Part shown: one piece after another, positions 16,045 to 25,514 of the stretch
Numbering within the stretch: the first letter of the stretch is position 1
Layout: each line of letters opens with the position of its first letter
From: Paeniglutamicibacter sp. Y32M11
GTDB lineage: Bacteria > Actinomycetota > Actinomycetes > Actinomycetales > Micrococcaceae
Reading direction: 5' to 3'
Length of the DNA: 64,000 nucleotides
Assembly: GCF_019285735.1 (NCBI RefSeq)
Contig: NZ_CP079107.1
Span: 4,030,001-4,094,000, forward strand
The notes under the pieces: generated by a model
Told to the model about the DNA's origin: nothing
What the model saw: the letters and a program-made list of their open reading frames with translations, nothing else
The model's database searches: none
Translations under genes and position numbers: made by a program

Positions 16045-17229
16045 ATGACGACAACCACCGTGAGCGATGTCCTCACCACCCGTGCCGATGAGCTCCGCTC
16101 ATTGGCTTCCGTCAATGAAGAACTGGGCAAGCTCAGCGATGAAACCGTGCAGATCCTGCGTGAGAGCGGCGTTATGAAGCTGCTGGCACCGGTCGAGTAC
16201 GGCGGCACCCGCGCCCACCCTGTGGAATTCGCCGAAACCGTCATGAAGATCGCAAGCCTGGACGGCTCAGCCGGCTGGGTTGCCGGAGTGGTCGGCGTGC
16301 ACCCATGGGAGCTGGAGCTCATGTCGCCGAAGCTGCAGGAGGAAATCTGGGGCGAAGACGAAGACACCTGGGTTTCCTCGCCATACGCACCTATGGGCAC
16401 CGCATCTCCAGTTGAGGGCGGCTACCGCTTCACCGGCCACTGGCAGTTCTCCACCGGCACCGACCACTCGGAGTGGGTCATCCTCGGCGCCTTCCTAGGC
16501 GATTCGGAGGGCAAGCCGGTTCAGCCACCGCGCTTCCTTCACGTGGTTGTTCCGCGCAAGGACTACACCATCGTGGAGGACTCCTGGGAGGTCGTGGGGC
16601 TGAAGGGCACCGGCAGCAAGGACGTCATCATCGATGACGTTTTCGTTCCCGAATACCGCGCCATCGACCAGGCCGAGCTGTTCGCCGGCGAGACGGCCCG
16701 CAAGGCAGGGAAGACCGAGCCCATTCACCGCCTGCCGTTCTACAGCATCTTCCCGGTTGGACTGACCGCAGCTGTCATCGGAATCGCCGAGGGAGCGCTG
16801 CAGGCCCACCTCGACTACCAGCGCGAACGCGTACAGATCAACGGATTCAAGTCAGTCGAAGACCCATACACGATGTACGCGGTCAGCGAGGCCGCCGGTG
16901 AAATCAGCGCTTCGCGCGACACCCTGCTGGCCAGCATCAGCCGCCTCTACGACACGGTGGCCGCCGGCGGAGAAATCAGCCTCGAGCAGCGCGCGGTTGC
17001 CCGCCGCACCCAGATCCAGGCCGCATGGCGTGCGACCAACGCCATCGACGCGATCCTTTCGCGCTCGGGCGGCAACGGACTGCGCCTGCACAACCCGGTC
17101 CAACGTTTCTGGCGCGACGCCCACATGGGCCTGGCTCATGCGATCCATGTCCCGGGCCCGAGCTACCACGCCGCGATCATGACCGAGGTAGGCGTCGAAC
17201 CACCAGCGAATCTCGCCGCCGCCGTCTAG
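16045..17229 (+). CDS. hsaA: 3-HSA hydroxylase, flavin-dependent oxygenase HsaA
   Basis: A 394-residue flavin-dependent monooxygenase with the acyl-CoA-dehydrogenase fold, the same length as known HsaA. It hydroxylates the phenolic ring A (3-HSA) to the catechol 3,4-DHSA using reduced flavin from a separate reductase. Readable blocks are APVEYGGTRAHPVEF, GWVAGVVGVHPWELEL, the FTGHWQFSTGTDHSEW loop, VVGLKGTGSKDV and the C-terminal HMGLAHAIHVPGPSY. No reductase (HsaB) gene adjoins it; the nearest candidate is at 48762. The next two plus-strand genes probably share its transcript. Confidence 0.92.
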   Translation: MTTTTVSDVLTTRADELRSLASVNEELGKLSDETVQILRESGVMKLLAPVEYGGTRAHPVEFAETVMKIASLDGSAGWVAGVVGVHPWELELMSPKLQEEIWGEDEDTWVSSPYAPMGTASPVEGGYRFTGHWQFSTGTDHSEWVILGAFLGDSEGKPVQPPRFLHVVVPRKDYTIVEDSWEVVGLKGTGSKDVIIDDVFVPEYRAIDQAELFAGETARKAGKTEPIHRLPFYSIFPVGLTAAVIGIAEGALQAHLDYQRERVQINGFKSVEDPYTMYAVSEAAGEISASRDTLLASISRLYDTVAAGGEISLEQRAVARRTQIQAAWRATNAIDAILSRSGGNGLRLHNPVQRFWRDAHMGLAHAIHVPGPSYHAAIMTEVGVEPPANLAAAV

Positions 17230-17260
17230 CCGCCCGATACGGAACCGAAAGGAGAATCCC

Positions 17261-17470
17261 ATGGCACGTCAAACCGAATGGAAGAAGCTCGCGGGCAAAC
17301 GGGTGGAACTACGCAAGGACGGAGTGGTGGTGCGCACCGGCTTCGTCAAGGATGTTCTAGATTCCTCCGATGTCCTCTGGCTGGAAGCCGAACATTTTAG
17401 GCAGCGCACCATGATCGACAAGAGTATGGGATTCACCATTTGTCCGATGCAAGATCCTTCGTTGAACTGA
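17261..17470 (+). CDS. Small conserved-looking protein between hsaA and hsaC
   Basis: A 69-residue protein with a strong AAAGGAG before its ATG, 31 nt after hsaA. It is basic at the N-terminus (RQTEWKKLAGKRVELRKDG) and predicted mostly beta, with VVVRTGFVKDVLDSSDVLWL. I recognise no family. The ribosome binding site, the codon use and the position inside the hsaA-hsaC unit argue for a real gene. A role tied to the oxygenase or ring A cleavage is only a positional guess. Confidence 0.65.
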   Translation: MARQTEWKKLAGKRVELRKDGVVVRTGFVKDVLDSSDVLWLEAEHFRQRTMIDKSMGFTICPMQDPSLN

Positions 17471-17608
17471 CGGCCTTTTGGCCATCCACTCCGGAACCGG
17501 CGGGGCACCGGCCGCACGTTAGATCACTTCCACCGGTTCCGATCTTCTAGGCCACCCGGCCTGGCCCGCACCGCATTTCACCGACACTAGCTATAAGTGA
17601 GGAAGACA

Positions 17609-18538
17609 ATGACTCATATCCGTGGACTTGGATATCTCAAGGTTCAGACCCAGCACATTGCCCGCTGGCGAGAACTGACCGTCGAGGCCCTGGGCTTCGC
17701 CGAAACCGTTGGCCCAAACCCTGACGGACTGTACCTGCGCATGGATGAGCGCGAAGCCCGCCTGATCGTTATTCCGGGCGACGTTGACCAGGTCGTTGCC
17801 GTTGGCTGGGAGGTCCGCGACCAGTTCGCACTGGCCTCCGTGGCCAAGGACGTCGAGGCCGCAGGCATCACCGTCACATGGTTGACGGAAGAGGAAAATG
17901 ACGAGCGTGGCCTGGAGCAGGTCATCACGTTCACCGATCCAGCCGGCCACCCGGTTGAAATCTTCTTCGGCCCGCGTCTGGACCACACCCCGTTGAAAAC
18001 CGGTTACGCCCAGAAGTTCATCACCGGTGCGCAGGGCATGGGACACGTGGTGTTGCCGACCACCGAGATGGAGCAGACCACCTCCTTCTACACCGAGGTG
18101 TTGGGCTTCCTGCCCCGCGGCGCCGTCCGCCTGGGTCCACAACGCCCAGCAACCCGCTTCCGCTTCTATGGCTGCAACGAACGTCACCACTCGCTGGCTA
18201 TGGGACCGGCCCCGCACGGGGAGGCACCGGGCTTGGTCCACCTCATGGTCGAGGTCGAGGATCTGGACACCGTTGGCCGTGCCTACGACAAGGTTCGCCA
18301 GATGGACTTCAACATCACTGCGTCCCTGGGCCGCCACACCAACGACCACATGGTTTCCTTTTACGTCCGGGCACCGGGCGGTTGGGACATCGAGTACGGC
18401 ACGGACGGCTTGCTGGTTGACGAGGCCTACTACACCTCGGAAGAAATCACCGCCGAAAGCTACTGGGGCCATTCCCATGAGGGCGCCGAACCGTTGGCCG
18501 CATTCGTACCACCGGTAGAGGTAACCGCGGGCGTATAG
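17609..18538 (+). CDS. hsaC: 3,4-DHSA extradiol dioxygenase HsaC
   Basis: A 309-residue type I extradiol dioxygenase made of two vicinal-oxygen-chelate domains. It cleaves the catechol ring A (meta cleavage) to the substrate of HsaD. The iron ligands are H146 (GMGHVVL), H211 (GLVHLMVEV) and E262 (WDIEYG), with the conserved RFRFYGCNERHHS and the YVRAPGG loop. The ATG at 17609 follows GAGGAAG; the GTG at 17597 overlaps that site. It ends the plus-strand unit before the hairpin at 18576. Confidence 0.92.
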   Translation: MTHIRGLGYLKVQTQHIARWRELTVEALGFAETVGPNPDGLYLRMDEREARLIVIPGDVDQVVAVGWEVRDQFALASVAKDVEAAGITVTWLTEEENDERGLEQVITFTDPAGHPVEIFFGPRLDHTPLKTGYAQKFITGAQGMGHVVLPTTEMEQTTSFYTEVLGFLPRGAVRLGPQRPATRFRFYGCNERHHSLAMGPAPHGEAPGLVHLMVEVEDLDTVGRAYDKVRQMDFNITASLGRHTNDHMVSFYVRAPGGWDIEYGTDGLLVDEAYYTSEEITAESYWGHSHEGAEPLAAFVPPVEVTAGV

Positions 18539-18575
18539 TCCCCCGAATCGAACGGAGAAAAAGTCCGTTGCGATC

Positions 18576-18608
18576 GAGTATGCGGGAGCGTTCAGCTCCC
18601 GCATACTC
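18576..18608. terminator. Hairpin terminator after hsaC
   Basis: Perfect 13-base arms GAGTATGCGGGAG and complement around a 7-nt loop, 38 nt after the hsaC stop. It marks the right border of the steroid cluster. Confidence 0.8.
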
Positions 18609-19119
18609 GCACCACCACCACCGCCGCATGCGGCGGTTCGCTAGGTCTTTTGAAACCTACCCCCAGGCGCGGCGACAGAATGGCGAGCGATGTCTTCCGA
18701 GCAGGCAGTTGGCAAGACCCAATTAGGACGGTGGACGACTGGAGATTTCGTAATCCCCAATAGGCACGACGGGTCATGCCCCATTCGTGGTCTTTTTCCC
18801 GCGACATGCCCGCACGGTGCAGATTCACCACCCGCGTCCACCGATTTTTCCATTCCTTTCAACGGATTTGCCGCATCCGTCGCCTGAACCACCCATCAAG
18901 GCCGGAGTACTTTCTGGGCGTCTGCGACAGCCTGAAATAGTCCATCCATCCTCGAATGTATTGGTTCAGCTTTTGAACGCTGTAGTCCATGGATACACTC
19001 CACTTCCCCTAAATCAGAAAACGAATTGTGGTTGCACCACCTGGAATGGTGGAGTCTCTCAACACCGTGCGGTCCAGTAGTTTGATTATGTGGCTATGTG
19101 TTGGGGAAGCAAGAAACCC
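18609..19119. other. Intergenic stretch without a recognisable gene
   Basis: About 510 bases between the steroid cluster and the transposase remnant. Short open frames occur on both strands but none resembles a known protein or has a convincing ribosome binding site. It may include decayed ends of the insertion sequence. Confidence 0.4.
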
Positions 19120-20360
19120 ATTTCCCCACTGTGCCATTTACCTGCTGGTCCAGGGTCATCAACTCGGTCATGGAGCACTCCGAAAGGTAGCGTCGGTCCC
19201 CGGCTTTCCATTCGTCATGCTGTTCCACCAGGGCCGGGCCGCCAGGCGCAGCAGGACCATTGGGTTCGCGAAGATGCCTACCATTGTTTCGTCTTTTGAT
19301 TTTCTTGTTGACCCGTTCCAGGGGATTTGTGGACCATTTCTTGCGCCAGTATTAACGCCCATGAAGAAGTGCCCACTGACGGCCATTGGTTCATGGCCGT
19401 ATGCGGGCTCGGCCGTGGCCGCCGGCGGGCAGCCACTTCGCGGCTGCGGGCGAGGAAGCACCCGTAGGAGTTGTTCTGCGCCCGGAGGCTAAACGTCATC
19501 ACCGGAGACGTGGAAGGTGACTGCGGATCGCGCGTGACGAAGAGTCCAGCCTCATTGAGATTCGTTGCTATACCGGGCGAGAACGGGTGCTGCGGGACGA
19601 TCCGGCAGCACCGAGATGGGGCGTGCCCAGCAGTCGGCAGGGAAGGTCCGCAGGTCTGCGGGGCCGTGAGAAGTGCGATCGACCGGAACCCTTGATTCGT
19701 GCGTTTTGTCTGGTCGCCGGCGGGCAGCTCTCATGACCATTCCGAGCGAATCGACTGGCTGCATGCTGGCCGCCACTGGCCACTTTCCCCTGGCCACCAA
19801 CACGCCAGTGACGTGGCAGGAACTGGGTGAAAACCAGCACGCCCCCGCGGGCACCCGAAACATCCCCAGACCTTGGGGTGCGAGGAGGCGAACAACTTGA
19901 TGACCTTCCGGGTACTGCTGCTGGACCTGTTGTGCCGCGGGCAGGCTGAAGGCGGTGCGGACAAGGGAGACGACACTTTCTTGGGAGCCCGGCACGTGGT
20001 GAGCACGTTGCGCATGAAATGTCTGCGGAAGCGTTGCCGTGCGGCGCCCTGGAACGCGGTGGCGATGGACCTTTTCAAGCACATGTGGGCATCGGAGGTC
20101 GCCAGATCCACCCCGCCCAGCCCGCGGGTCTTCGAGAAGCGCAGGAACACTATCCCGAGGGCCTCGTTCACGCAGTCACTGAGGTCGAAGCCCAGCACCT
20201 GCCGCTGTCCGTCGCCCGCCACCTCCGAAGATCACCAGCACCGATTGGGAGACCACACACTGGTTTAGCCGCGCCAGGAGGTAGCTGGCGTACGGGTACT
20301 CCAGGGCGGACAGATCTCTGGCGCGGAAGTTAGAGACCTCGTGGTGCAGATCCTCGAGAT
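19120..20360 (-). mobile_element. IS256-family transposase remnant
   Basis: On the minus strand, pieces of a Mutator/IS256-type transposase follow in the right order but in different frames. FRARDLSALEYPYASYLL (the FRxRxLxxxxYPY block) comes near 20330-20270, then GQRQVLGFDLSD and ATSDAHMCLKRSIATAFQGA with the DAH aspartate, then QRFRRHFMRNVL. Near the end come TMVGIFANPMVLLRLA and DRRYLSECSMTEL. The N-terminus and several joints are lost, so it is inactive. Target duplications and terminal repeats were not found. It separates the steroid cluster from the decayed rhamnose region. Confidence 0.75.
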
Positions 20361-20577
20361 CTCGAAATTCAGATCTCGGTGTCGGAGCCCAGTGCTGCAC
20401 GAAGCGTACGCCGTAAGCAACGACTGGCTGGCAGGCCAGCGCGACGGCAGCATTGGAAGCTGCCGTCTGCTGACCCCGCTGGTCGTACGTGCCCACGTCC
20501 GGTTTTCATCGAGCAATAATTCCTACTCATCGGGACCTCGACAAAGGACCTCCAACTATGCGTGTTGTAATCGGACC

Positions 20578-21393
20578 ATGATACGTAGTTCGGTTTTCAC
20601 GCCCGGGGCTCTGCTCACCGGCCGTCGGGCCCTCGTCACCGGCGGTGCCTCGGGCATCGGCGCAGCCATTGCCCGCGCATTCGCCGCACACGGCGCACAC
20701 GTCCTCGTCACCGATCTATACTTCGGTAATCCACTCGACTTCGATCCGGGCTCGGACGGGACGATCACCACACTTGAGCACGATGTCCGCACTGACAGCC
20801 CTGACCCGCTCCTCGAACATCGGCCCGACATCCTCGTCAACAACGTCGGTCACTACCTGTGCCCCCCGCGACCCTTCACGGACAACGCCCCCGACCTATG
20901 GGCGGAGCTACACGAGATTAATCTCGGTCACGTGCTGCGTTTGACCCACGCGGTCCTGCCAGGTATGAACGAGCGTGGCCGCGGCGGCTCGATCGTCAAT
21001 CTCACCACCGTCGAGGCGCACCGGGCCATGCCTGGCCATACCATCTACTCCGCCTACAAGGCCGCCCTCATGCAGTTCACTCGCTCGCTCGCCGCCGAGG
21101 TCGGTCCGTCAGGGATCCGCGTGAACGCCCTCGCCCCGGATCTGATCGAAACCGTCCAGGTTCCTTACACCGATCTCGTGCCCGAAAGGGACCTGCCGCT
21201 GTGGCCGAGCTGGTCACCTCTCGGCGGTCCCGGGCAACCCGAAGATGTCGCTGGCGCGGCTCTCTTCCTCGCTTCTGACCTGTCCCGCTTCGTCACCGGC
21301 GGCACCATTCACGTCGACGGCGGAACGCACGGCGCCGGCGGCTGGGTACCCCGCGCGTCCGGCGGCTGGACCAACCGTCCTCGTAACCCCTGA
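20578..21393 (+). CDS. SDR family oxidoreductase, catalytic Ser replaced by Thr
   Basis: A 271-residue short-chain dehydrogenase/reductase. GGASGIGAAIARAF binds the cofactor, ILVNNVGHY is the NNxG turn and YSAYK holds the catalytic tyrosine and lysine. The segment before it reads NLTTVEAHRA, so a threonine stands where most family members have serine. FVTGGTIHVDGGTHG closes the fold, followed by a 20-residue tail. The start at 20578 is the first ATG in frame with the Rossmann motif; no clear ribosome binding site is seen. It is paired with the epimerase-like gene 18 nt downstream. Substrate unknown. Confidence 0.82.
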   Translation: MIRSSVFTPGALLTGRRALVTGGASGIGAAIARAFAAHGAHVLVTDLYFGNPLDFDPGSDGTITTLEHDVRTDSPDPLLEHRPDILVNNVGHYLCPPRPFTDNAPDLWAELHEINLGHVLRLTHAVLPGMNERGRGGSIVNLTTVEAHRAMPGHTIYSAYKAALMQFTRSLAAEVGPSGIRVNALAPDLIETVQVPYTDLVPERDLPLWPSWSPLGGPGQPEDVAGAALFLASDLSRFVTGGTIHVDGGTHGAGGWVPRASGGWTNRPRNP

Positions 21394-21411
21394 TCTAAAA
21401 GGAACATTACT

Positions 21412-22323
21412 ATGAAGATTTTGATTGTCGGTGGCACCGGCATGATCGGCGCCCACACCGCACTGCACCTGCGCGATCAGGGTAACGACGTCACCATCGC
21501 AGCGCGCGCCCAGATGACGGCCGAATCGCCGGTAGCCGATTTCCCAATATTGATCGGCGATTACACGCTTCCGTCCTTAACTCCCGAGCAACTATCGGGG
21601 TTCGACGGCATCGTCTTCGCGGCCGGCCAAGACGTGAGGCACAAGAATAGCAACGCGGATGATTCGCAGTTCTGGGAGAAGACCCAGTCCGGTGGCGTCC
21701 CGCGTTTTGCGGCACTGGCAAAACAGGCGGGCGTTCCCCGGTTCGTTCAGGTAGGCAGCTACTACCATCACCTCCGTCCCGACCTGGCAGTCGGCAACCC
21801 ATACATTACGGCCCGGCAGGCTGCTGATGAGGGGGCGCGGGCACTCGCGGACGACTCGTTCATAGTCTCGACCCTCAATCCACCGTCCATCATCGGGGTC
21901 GTGCCGGGGGCATCGGTGAATCGGTATCGGCGAATGGTCTCGTGGGCCGCGGGCAACGAGCTGGATATCCCCGACTTTGCCCCCGTTGGGGGGACCAACT
22001 ACATGTCAGCTCGATCGTTAGCGGAAGCGGTTTGGGGTGCGCTTCGCAGCGCAAAAACGGGGTCGGCCTACCTGGTTGGCGACCAGAACCTCCGCTACCG
22101 CGAGTTCTTCCAGATGCTCGTCGACGCCGCAGGTTCTTCCCGTATGATCGAAGAGCGCAACGAAGAGCACCCACTGTTACCGGACAATGCCATCATTCAG
22201 GGCCGCGGCAATGCGCTTTCTTACGAGCCGGACGCGGAGAATCTGTGCTTGCTCAGTTATACGCGCAATGACTGTGCTCGTGCAGTCCAGGAACTCGTCG
22301 ATACCGTGCGTGCTGCTGGCTAA
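21412..22323 (+). CDS. NAD(P)-binding epimerase/NmrA-like protein
   Basis: A 303-residue Rossmann-fold protein of the extended SDR/NmrA kind. The N-terminal ILIVGGTGMIGAHTA binds the dinucleotide; FDGIVFAAGQD and FVQVGSYYHHL follow. The usual YxxxK of epimerases is not evident (YITARQAADEG in its place), so a sensor or an atypical reductase is possible. AAAAGGAAC precedes the ATG. It almost certainly shares an operon with the SDR upstream. The pair is intact although it is bordered by an insertion-sequence remnant and by rhamnose-gene fragments. Confidence 0.75.
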   Translation: MKILIVGGTGMIGAHTALHLRDQGNDVTIAARAQMTAESPVADFPILIGDYTLPSLTPEQLSGFDGIVFAAGQDVRHKNSNADDSQFWEKTQSGGVPRFAALAKQAGVPRFVQVGSYYHHLRPDLAVGNPYITARQAADEGARALADDSFIVSTLNPPSIIGVVPGASVNRYRRMVSWAAGNELDIPDFAPVGGTNYMSARSLAEAVWGALRSAKTGSAYLVGDQNLRYREFFQMLVDAAGSSRMIEERNEEHPLLPDNAIIQGRGNALSYEPDAENLCLLSYTRNDCARAVQELVDTVRAAG

Positions 22324-22350
22324 AACTCAGCACTCCTGGATGAATAAGTC

Positions 22351-22431
22351 TTAAGCGGCGCCGAGCCTCTTTTTATCTGCTCCCAACCGGTTGGACCGGG
22401 TGATCAGATCTTGCACTGTTGTTGATGTCAT
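22351..22431 (-). pseudogene. N-terminal stub of a RhaD-type rhamnulose-1-phosphate aldolase/dehydrogenase
   Basis: A 26-codon frame starting at 22431 with GGAGAG before it encodes VQDLITRSNRLGADKK, the opening of the bifunctional aldolase/dehydrogenase of actinobacterial rhamnose operons, and then runs into a stop. The remainder of the gene is absent. Its position behind transporter and isomerase remnants supports this reading. Confidence 0.55.
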
Positions 22432-22455
22432 GGTTCTCTCCAGCTAAAAAGTGTT

Positions 22456-23118
22456 TTACGCGTCGGCCAGGGCACGGGGCGTGCCATAGCGCTCGGCTTC
22501 GATGTCCTCCAGGGACTTGCCCGCGGTGTCCGGGGCCCAGATGGTGCCGATGAGCAGCGCAGCGACCTGCAGGCCGAAGATGATCAGCCCGAACTTCTCC
22601 AGGCCGATGCCGGTGAGCATCACCGGGAAGACCAGCGAGAACAGGCCGACCATGACCCGGGCGAGCATGAACAGCACGCCCTGGGAGCTGGCCCGGAATT
22701 TGGTGGCGAAGAGTTCCGCGGCCCACAGTCAGTAGAACGCCTGAGCACCGAGGCCCGCCGAGACGCCCCTGGCAATGGCGAAGAAGAACAGCGCGAACGG
22801 GCCAGGGGGCGCGAAGATCAGTCGGCTTCCGGTGACTCCCAGCGGTTCCACGAGGACTGCCAGTGCGAATCCGATGGCCGGGCCGATCGACCAGGCCAGT
22901 TGTGCGGCACCGAAGGCATTGGCCGACACCGCGGCGATGACCCCGACGAGCGCGGCATCAAAGCCGAAGGCGTTCTGCCAGAGCGTGAGGCTGGTGACCA
23001 GCGCGATGATCGCCCCGGCCTCCGTGTAGTTGGACATGGCCACGGTGGCTTTCCAGCCGCTGATAGTGCGTGGAGCCTTGACTGGTTTCGTCGTAGTGGT
23101 GGCCAAGGACTCAGGCAC
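22456..23118 (-). pseudogene. MFS sugar transporter remnant
   Basis: Two pieces of one transporter lie in the same frame, separated by a TGA around 22730. The first (MPESLATTTT... to AGLGAQAFY) has the N-terminal helices, and the second reads WAAELFATKFRASSQG then the last helices and TAGKSLEDIEAERYG. It is shorter than a normal 12-helix carrier, so an internal deletion is likely as well. SLEDIEAERYG is typical of the C-terminus of sugar porters. It lies between rhaI and rhaD remnants, so L-rhamnose uptake was its probable job. Confidence 0.7.
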
Positions 23119-23163
23119 CCCGTCCGGCTTGTACGCGCCGACGCGTGCGGCCTCGATGCCCGC

Positions 23164-23950
23164 CTAGTAGCCGGAGGCGCGGAACGCTGCTTCCGAGTCC
23201 GCTGGGAGGCCGCGGGAGGCACGCCACTGCGCCAATTCCGCGCGCACATCGGTGCAGAACGCGTCCATGAACACCGCGTTGGCGGCCAGCACGTCGCCGG
23301 AACGCTGCGCGGTGACCAACGCGTCGTGATCAACCAGCAGGGCGCGGGCATACATTTCCTGCACGTTGAGCACCCAGCGGATCTGGCCCTGGATCTTGTT
23401 CTCGACGTTGTGGCGCTGGTCAAGCATGAAGGTGATCTCGGTGTCGGCGTCCAGGCCATCGCCGCGGATCACCTCTAACATGGTGCGGAAGAGCTGGAAC
23501 GGATCCGCGGATCCCACAATCAGGTCGTCGTCCGCGTAGAAGCGCGAGTTGAAGTCGAAAGATCCCAGCTTGCCCAGTCGCTGCAGCTACATCACGATGA
23601 ATTCGACGTTGGTTCCCGGTGCGTGGTGCCCGGTGTCCAGGCAGACCTTGGCCCGGGTCTCCGAGGGCTGCTACCTGGGCGTAGGAGGTTCCCAGTCGGG
23701 AACATCGGTGTGGTAAACCGATGGCTCAAAGAACTTATACTCGAGCATCTAACGCTGATCGCCACTCAGGCGGGGGTAGATCTGTGCCAAGGACTCGGCC
23801 AAGCGGTCCTGCCGGCCACGCATGTCGGCCTGGCCCGGGTAGTTCGAGCCTTCGGCGAGCCAGATCTTCAAATCACGGGAACCGGTGGCATCCATGACGT
23901 CCACGCATTCGAGGGGGCGGTCCACGGCCTTGCGGCGCACCGCCGGGAAT
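23164..23950 (-). pseudogene. L-rhamnose isomerase remnant
   Basis: Minus-strand pieces match actinobacterial L-rhamnose isomerase in order: LECVDVMDATGSRDLKIWL, SNYPGQADMRGRQDRLAESL, then a TAG at about 23750, MLEYKFFEPSVYHTDVPDW, KVCLDTGHHAPGTNVEFIVM, a second TAG near 23590, LGSFDFNSRFYADDDLIVG and DPFQLFRTMLEVIRGDG to the end. A frame change lies between the middle pieces and the N-terminus is missing. The metal-site segments survive as text but the gene cannot be translated. This looks like gradual decay after loss of selection. Confidence 0.8.
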
Positions 23951-23959
23951 CAGCGGTGG

Positions 23960-24130
23960 TCCCCCCTGACCTCGGTTCGCCAACCTGCGGTCGAAATCGG
24001 ACGTACCGCTGTTGAGGTACTGCTGCGCGAGGCCGGGTCCGGCGCGGTGCGCGAACAATTCGTCTTTGCCCCCAAGCTCGTTCAGCGCGCGTCATCAGCC
24101 ATCAACCCTGCGATGCACCGCCCCGACTGA
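23960..24130 (+). pseudogene. LacI-family regulator, C-terminal fragment
   Basis: The plus strand reads TSVRQPAVEIGRTAVEVLL and FAPKLVQRASS, the characteristic end of LacI/PurR-type repressors, followed by a stop at 24130. Nothing upstream in frame resembles the rest of such a protein; instead the reversed rhaI remnant begins. It is probably the tail of the former rhamnose repressor, joined to rhaI by a deletion. Confidence 0.6.
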
Positions 24131-24165
24131 TGATTCCCCCGCCTGTCCATAGGCAGGCCTCCGGC

Positions 24166-24786
24166 TCATCCCCGCGAAATCAACCATTCGAGCACCTCGG
24201 GTTCCAAGGTGCGATCGGCGAAAATGAGTCGTTGCACAGAACCAAGCCCTACTGCCGCCCGCGTTTTCTGCGAGGTTTCTCCCGTCCACAGCAGTCGCAG
24301 CCCGACCTTGGTTGCGACTCGGGCGGATGCGGGATTGGTTGATAACACCCGCGCGATGACGGGTACCTCTGTCCGTGTTTCCCCGGCTTTTGTTATGGCT
24401 CGGCGCGCCAGGTGGGTGGCAAAGCCGTGGCCCCAGCCGTCCGGATCCAGCCGGTAGCCAAGATTCCAGATGTTGGGCCCAGCCCCAGTTTTGAAGAGGT
24501 GCACTCCCCCGGTTCCCAGCACTTGGCCGGGCAGTAGGCCCGGGTAAGTCCCCGCGCTTCCCAGTCGGACTACCCAATGCGATAGTCCATGCTCTTGCCA
24601 ACCGCGGCCAAACATCGCCAAGGTGGCCGTCACTTGCTCCGGATCGGTCACTCGCTCGCCCGGGATGTGAGCCCAGGTCCGGGGGTGGTTGGCTATGGCG
24701 AAAATTTCATCAAGATCACCTGGTTGAGGAACATCGAAGAGCAGGGGTCCGGACTGCTGTGTGCCGTGCGAAGTTTTAGAATCCAT
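24166..24786 (-). CDS. GNAT family N-acetyltransferase
   Basis: A 206-residue acetyltransferase of the RimJ/RimL type, which transfers acetyl from acetyl-CoA to an amino group. The core shows GTGGVHLF, the LGYRLDPDGWGHGFATHLA segment that forms the CoA-pyrophosphate loop (GxGxA-like), and ARVLSTNPASARVATKVGLRL. The ATG at 24786 is chosen; a GTG at 24795 is in frame. The substrate (protein, antibiotic or metabolite) is not inferable. It is intact, although both sides hold decayed genes. Confidence 0.8.
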   Translation of the reverse strand: MDSKTSHGTQQSGPLLFDVPQPGDLDEIFAIANHPRTWAHIPGERVTDPEQVTATLAMFGRGWQEHGLSHWVVRLGSAGTYPGLLPGQVLGTGGVHLFKTGAGPNIWNLGYRLDPDGWGHGFATHLARRAITKAGETRTEVPVIARVLSTNPASARVATKVGLRLLWTGETSQKTRAAVGLGSVQRLIFADRTLEPEVLEWLISRG

Positions 24787-24959
24787 GATTCTCACAGTGT
24801 AAAGGCCGGACTTCCCCCGCCAGGGCTGCGCGGAATCCGGTGGCAGACTTCCGGAAAATCATCGATCTCTAGGAGAACGGTGTGACCCCGCAGTGCGCCT
24901 CAGGAGGCAGGATAGTGGCCGTCTTCCCACGACAAGTCGATAGCCGGAATATGGGGTGT

Positions 24960-25345
24960 AGTTCCATGCCAAGGCGCGAAAGAAGTTGGGCGGCTAATTG
25001 CCGATGCCATGGGTGAAGCACGCATCAGCCAGCGAGCCTTCGCAGATCAAACAAGCATCTCCCAATCCACTATTTTCAGGATCATTTCCGGGCAACGCAC
25101 GGCAAAACTCCCTGAGATCATTCAGATTGTCTGGGCCACAGGATGGACAGTCGCCAAAATCAGGGGGCCTACGCCGTACCCGACCGGGTCCAGTGCGCCG
25201 CGCGGGCGATATTGCGAGACCGTTCGCCGTCGAGCTCTCCCAAGTGGTGCGGAACGTCGATGGTTCCAGGACGCATCGGGTGCACTTCGTGGCTTCTGGT
25301 CCGGCGGGCAGGATCGAGCCGTCCGATCTCCCGACGCTGCTCTGA
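24960..25345 (+). pseudogene. XRE-type helix-turn-helix regulator, frameshifted
   Basis: The plus strand encodes KEVGRLIADAMGEARISQRA, then FADQTSISQSTIFRIISGQR and a WATGWTVAKI helix, a clear phage-repressor-like HTH. No in-frame start codon with a ribosome site precedes it. Near a GGGGG run at about 25164 the expected continuation (AYAVPDRVQCAARA) moves to another frame, and the rest is not readable as one protein. It was probably a small stress or phage-type regulator. Confidence 0.6.
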
Positions 25346-25514
25346 CAACGCGCAACTCCACGACCCGCGGTTCCGGCATACCCGCAGCCCGTCGGTGTTG
25401 TCGCTTGGCCAGCGGAAACCACCAGCGACCCAGATCGCATATGAGTCAATACTCGTTGCATATCTATTACTTCCCGGGACCGTTCGACCGCTGGCCATTG
25501 GGTAGGGTGTGACC

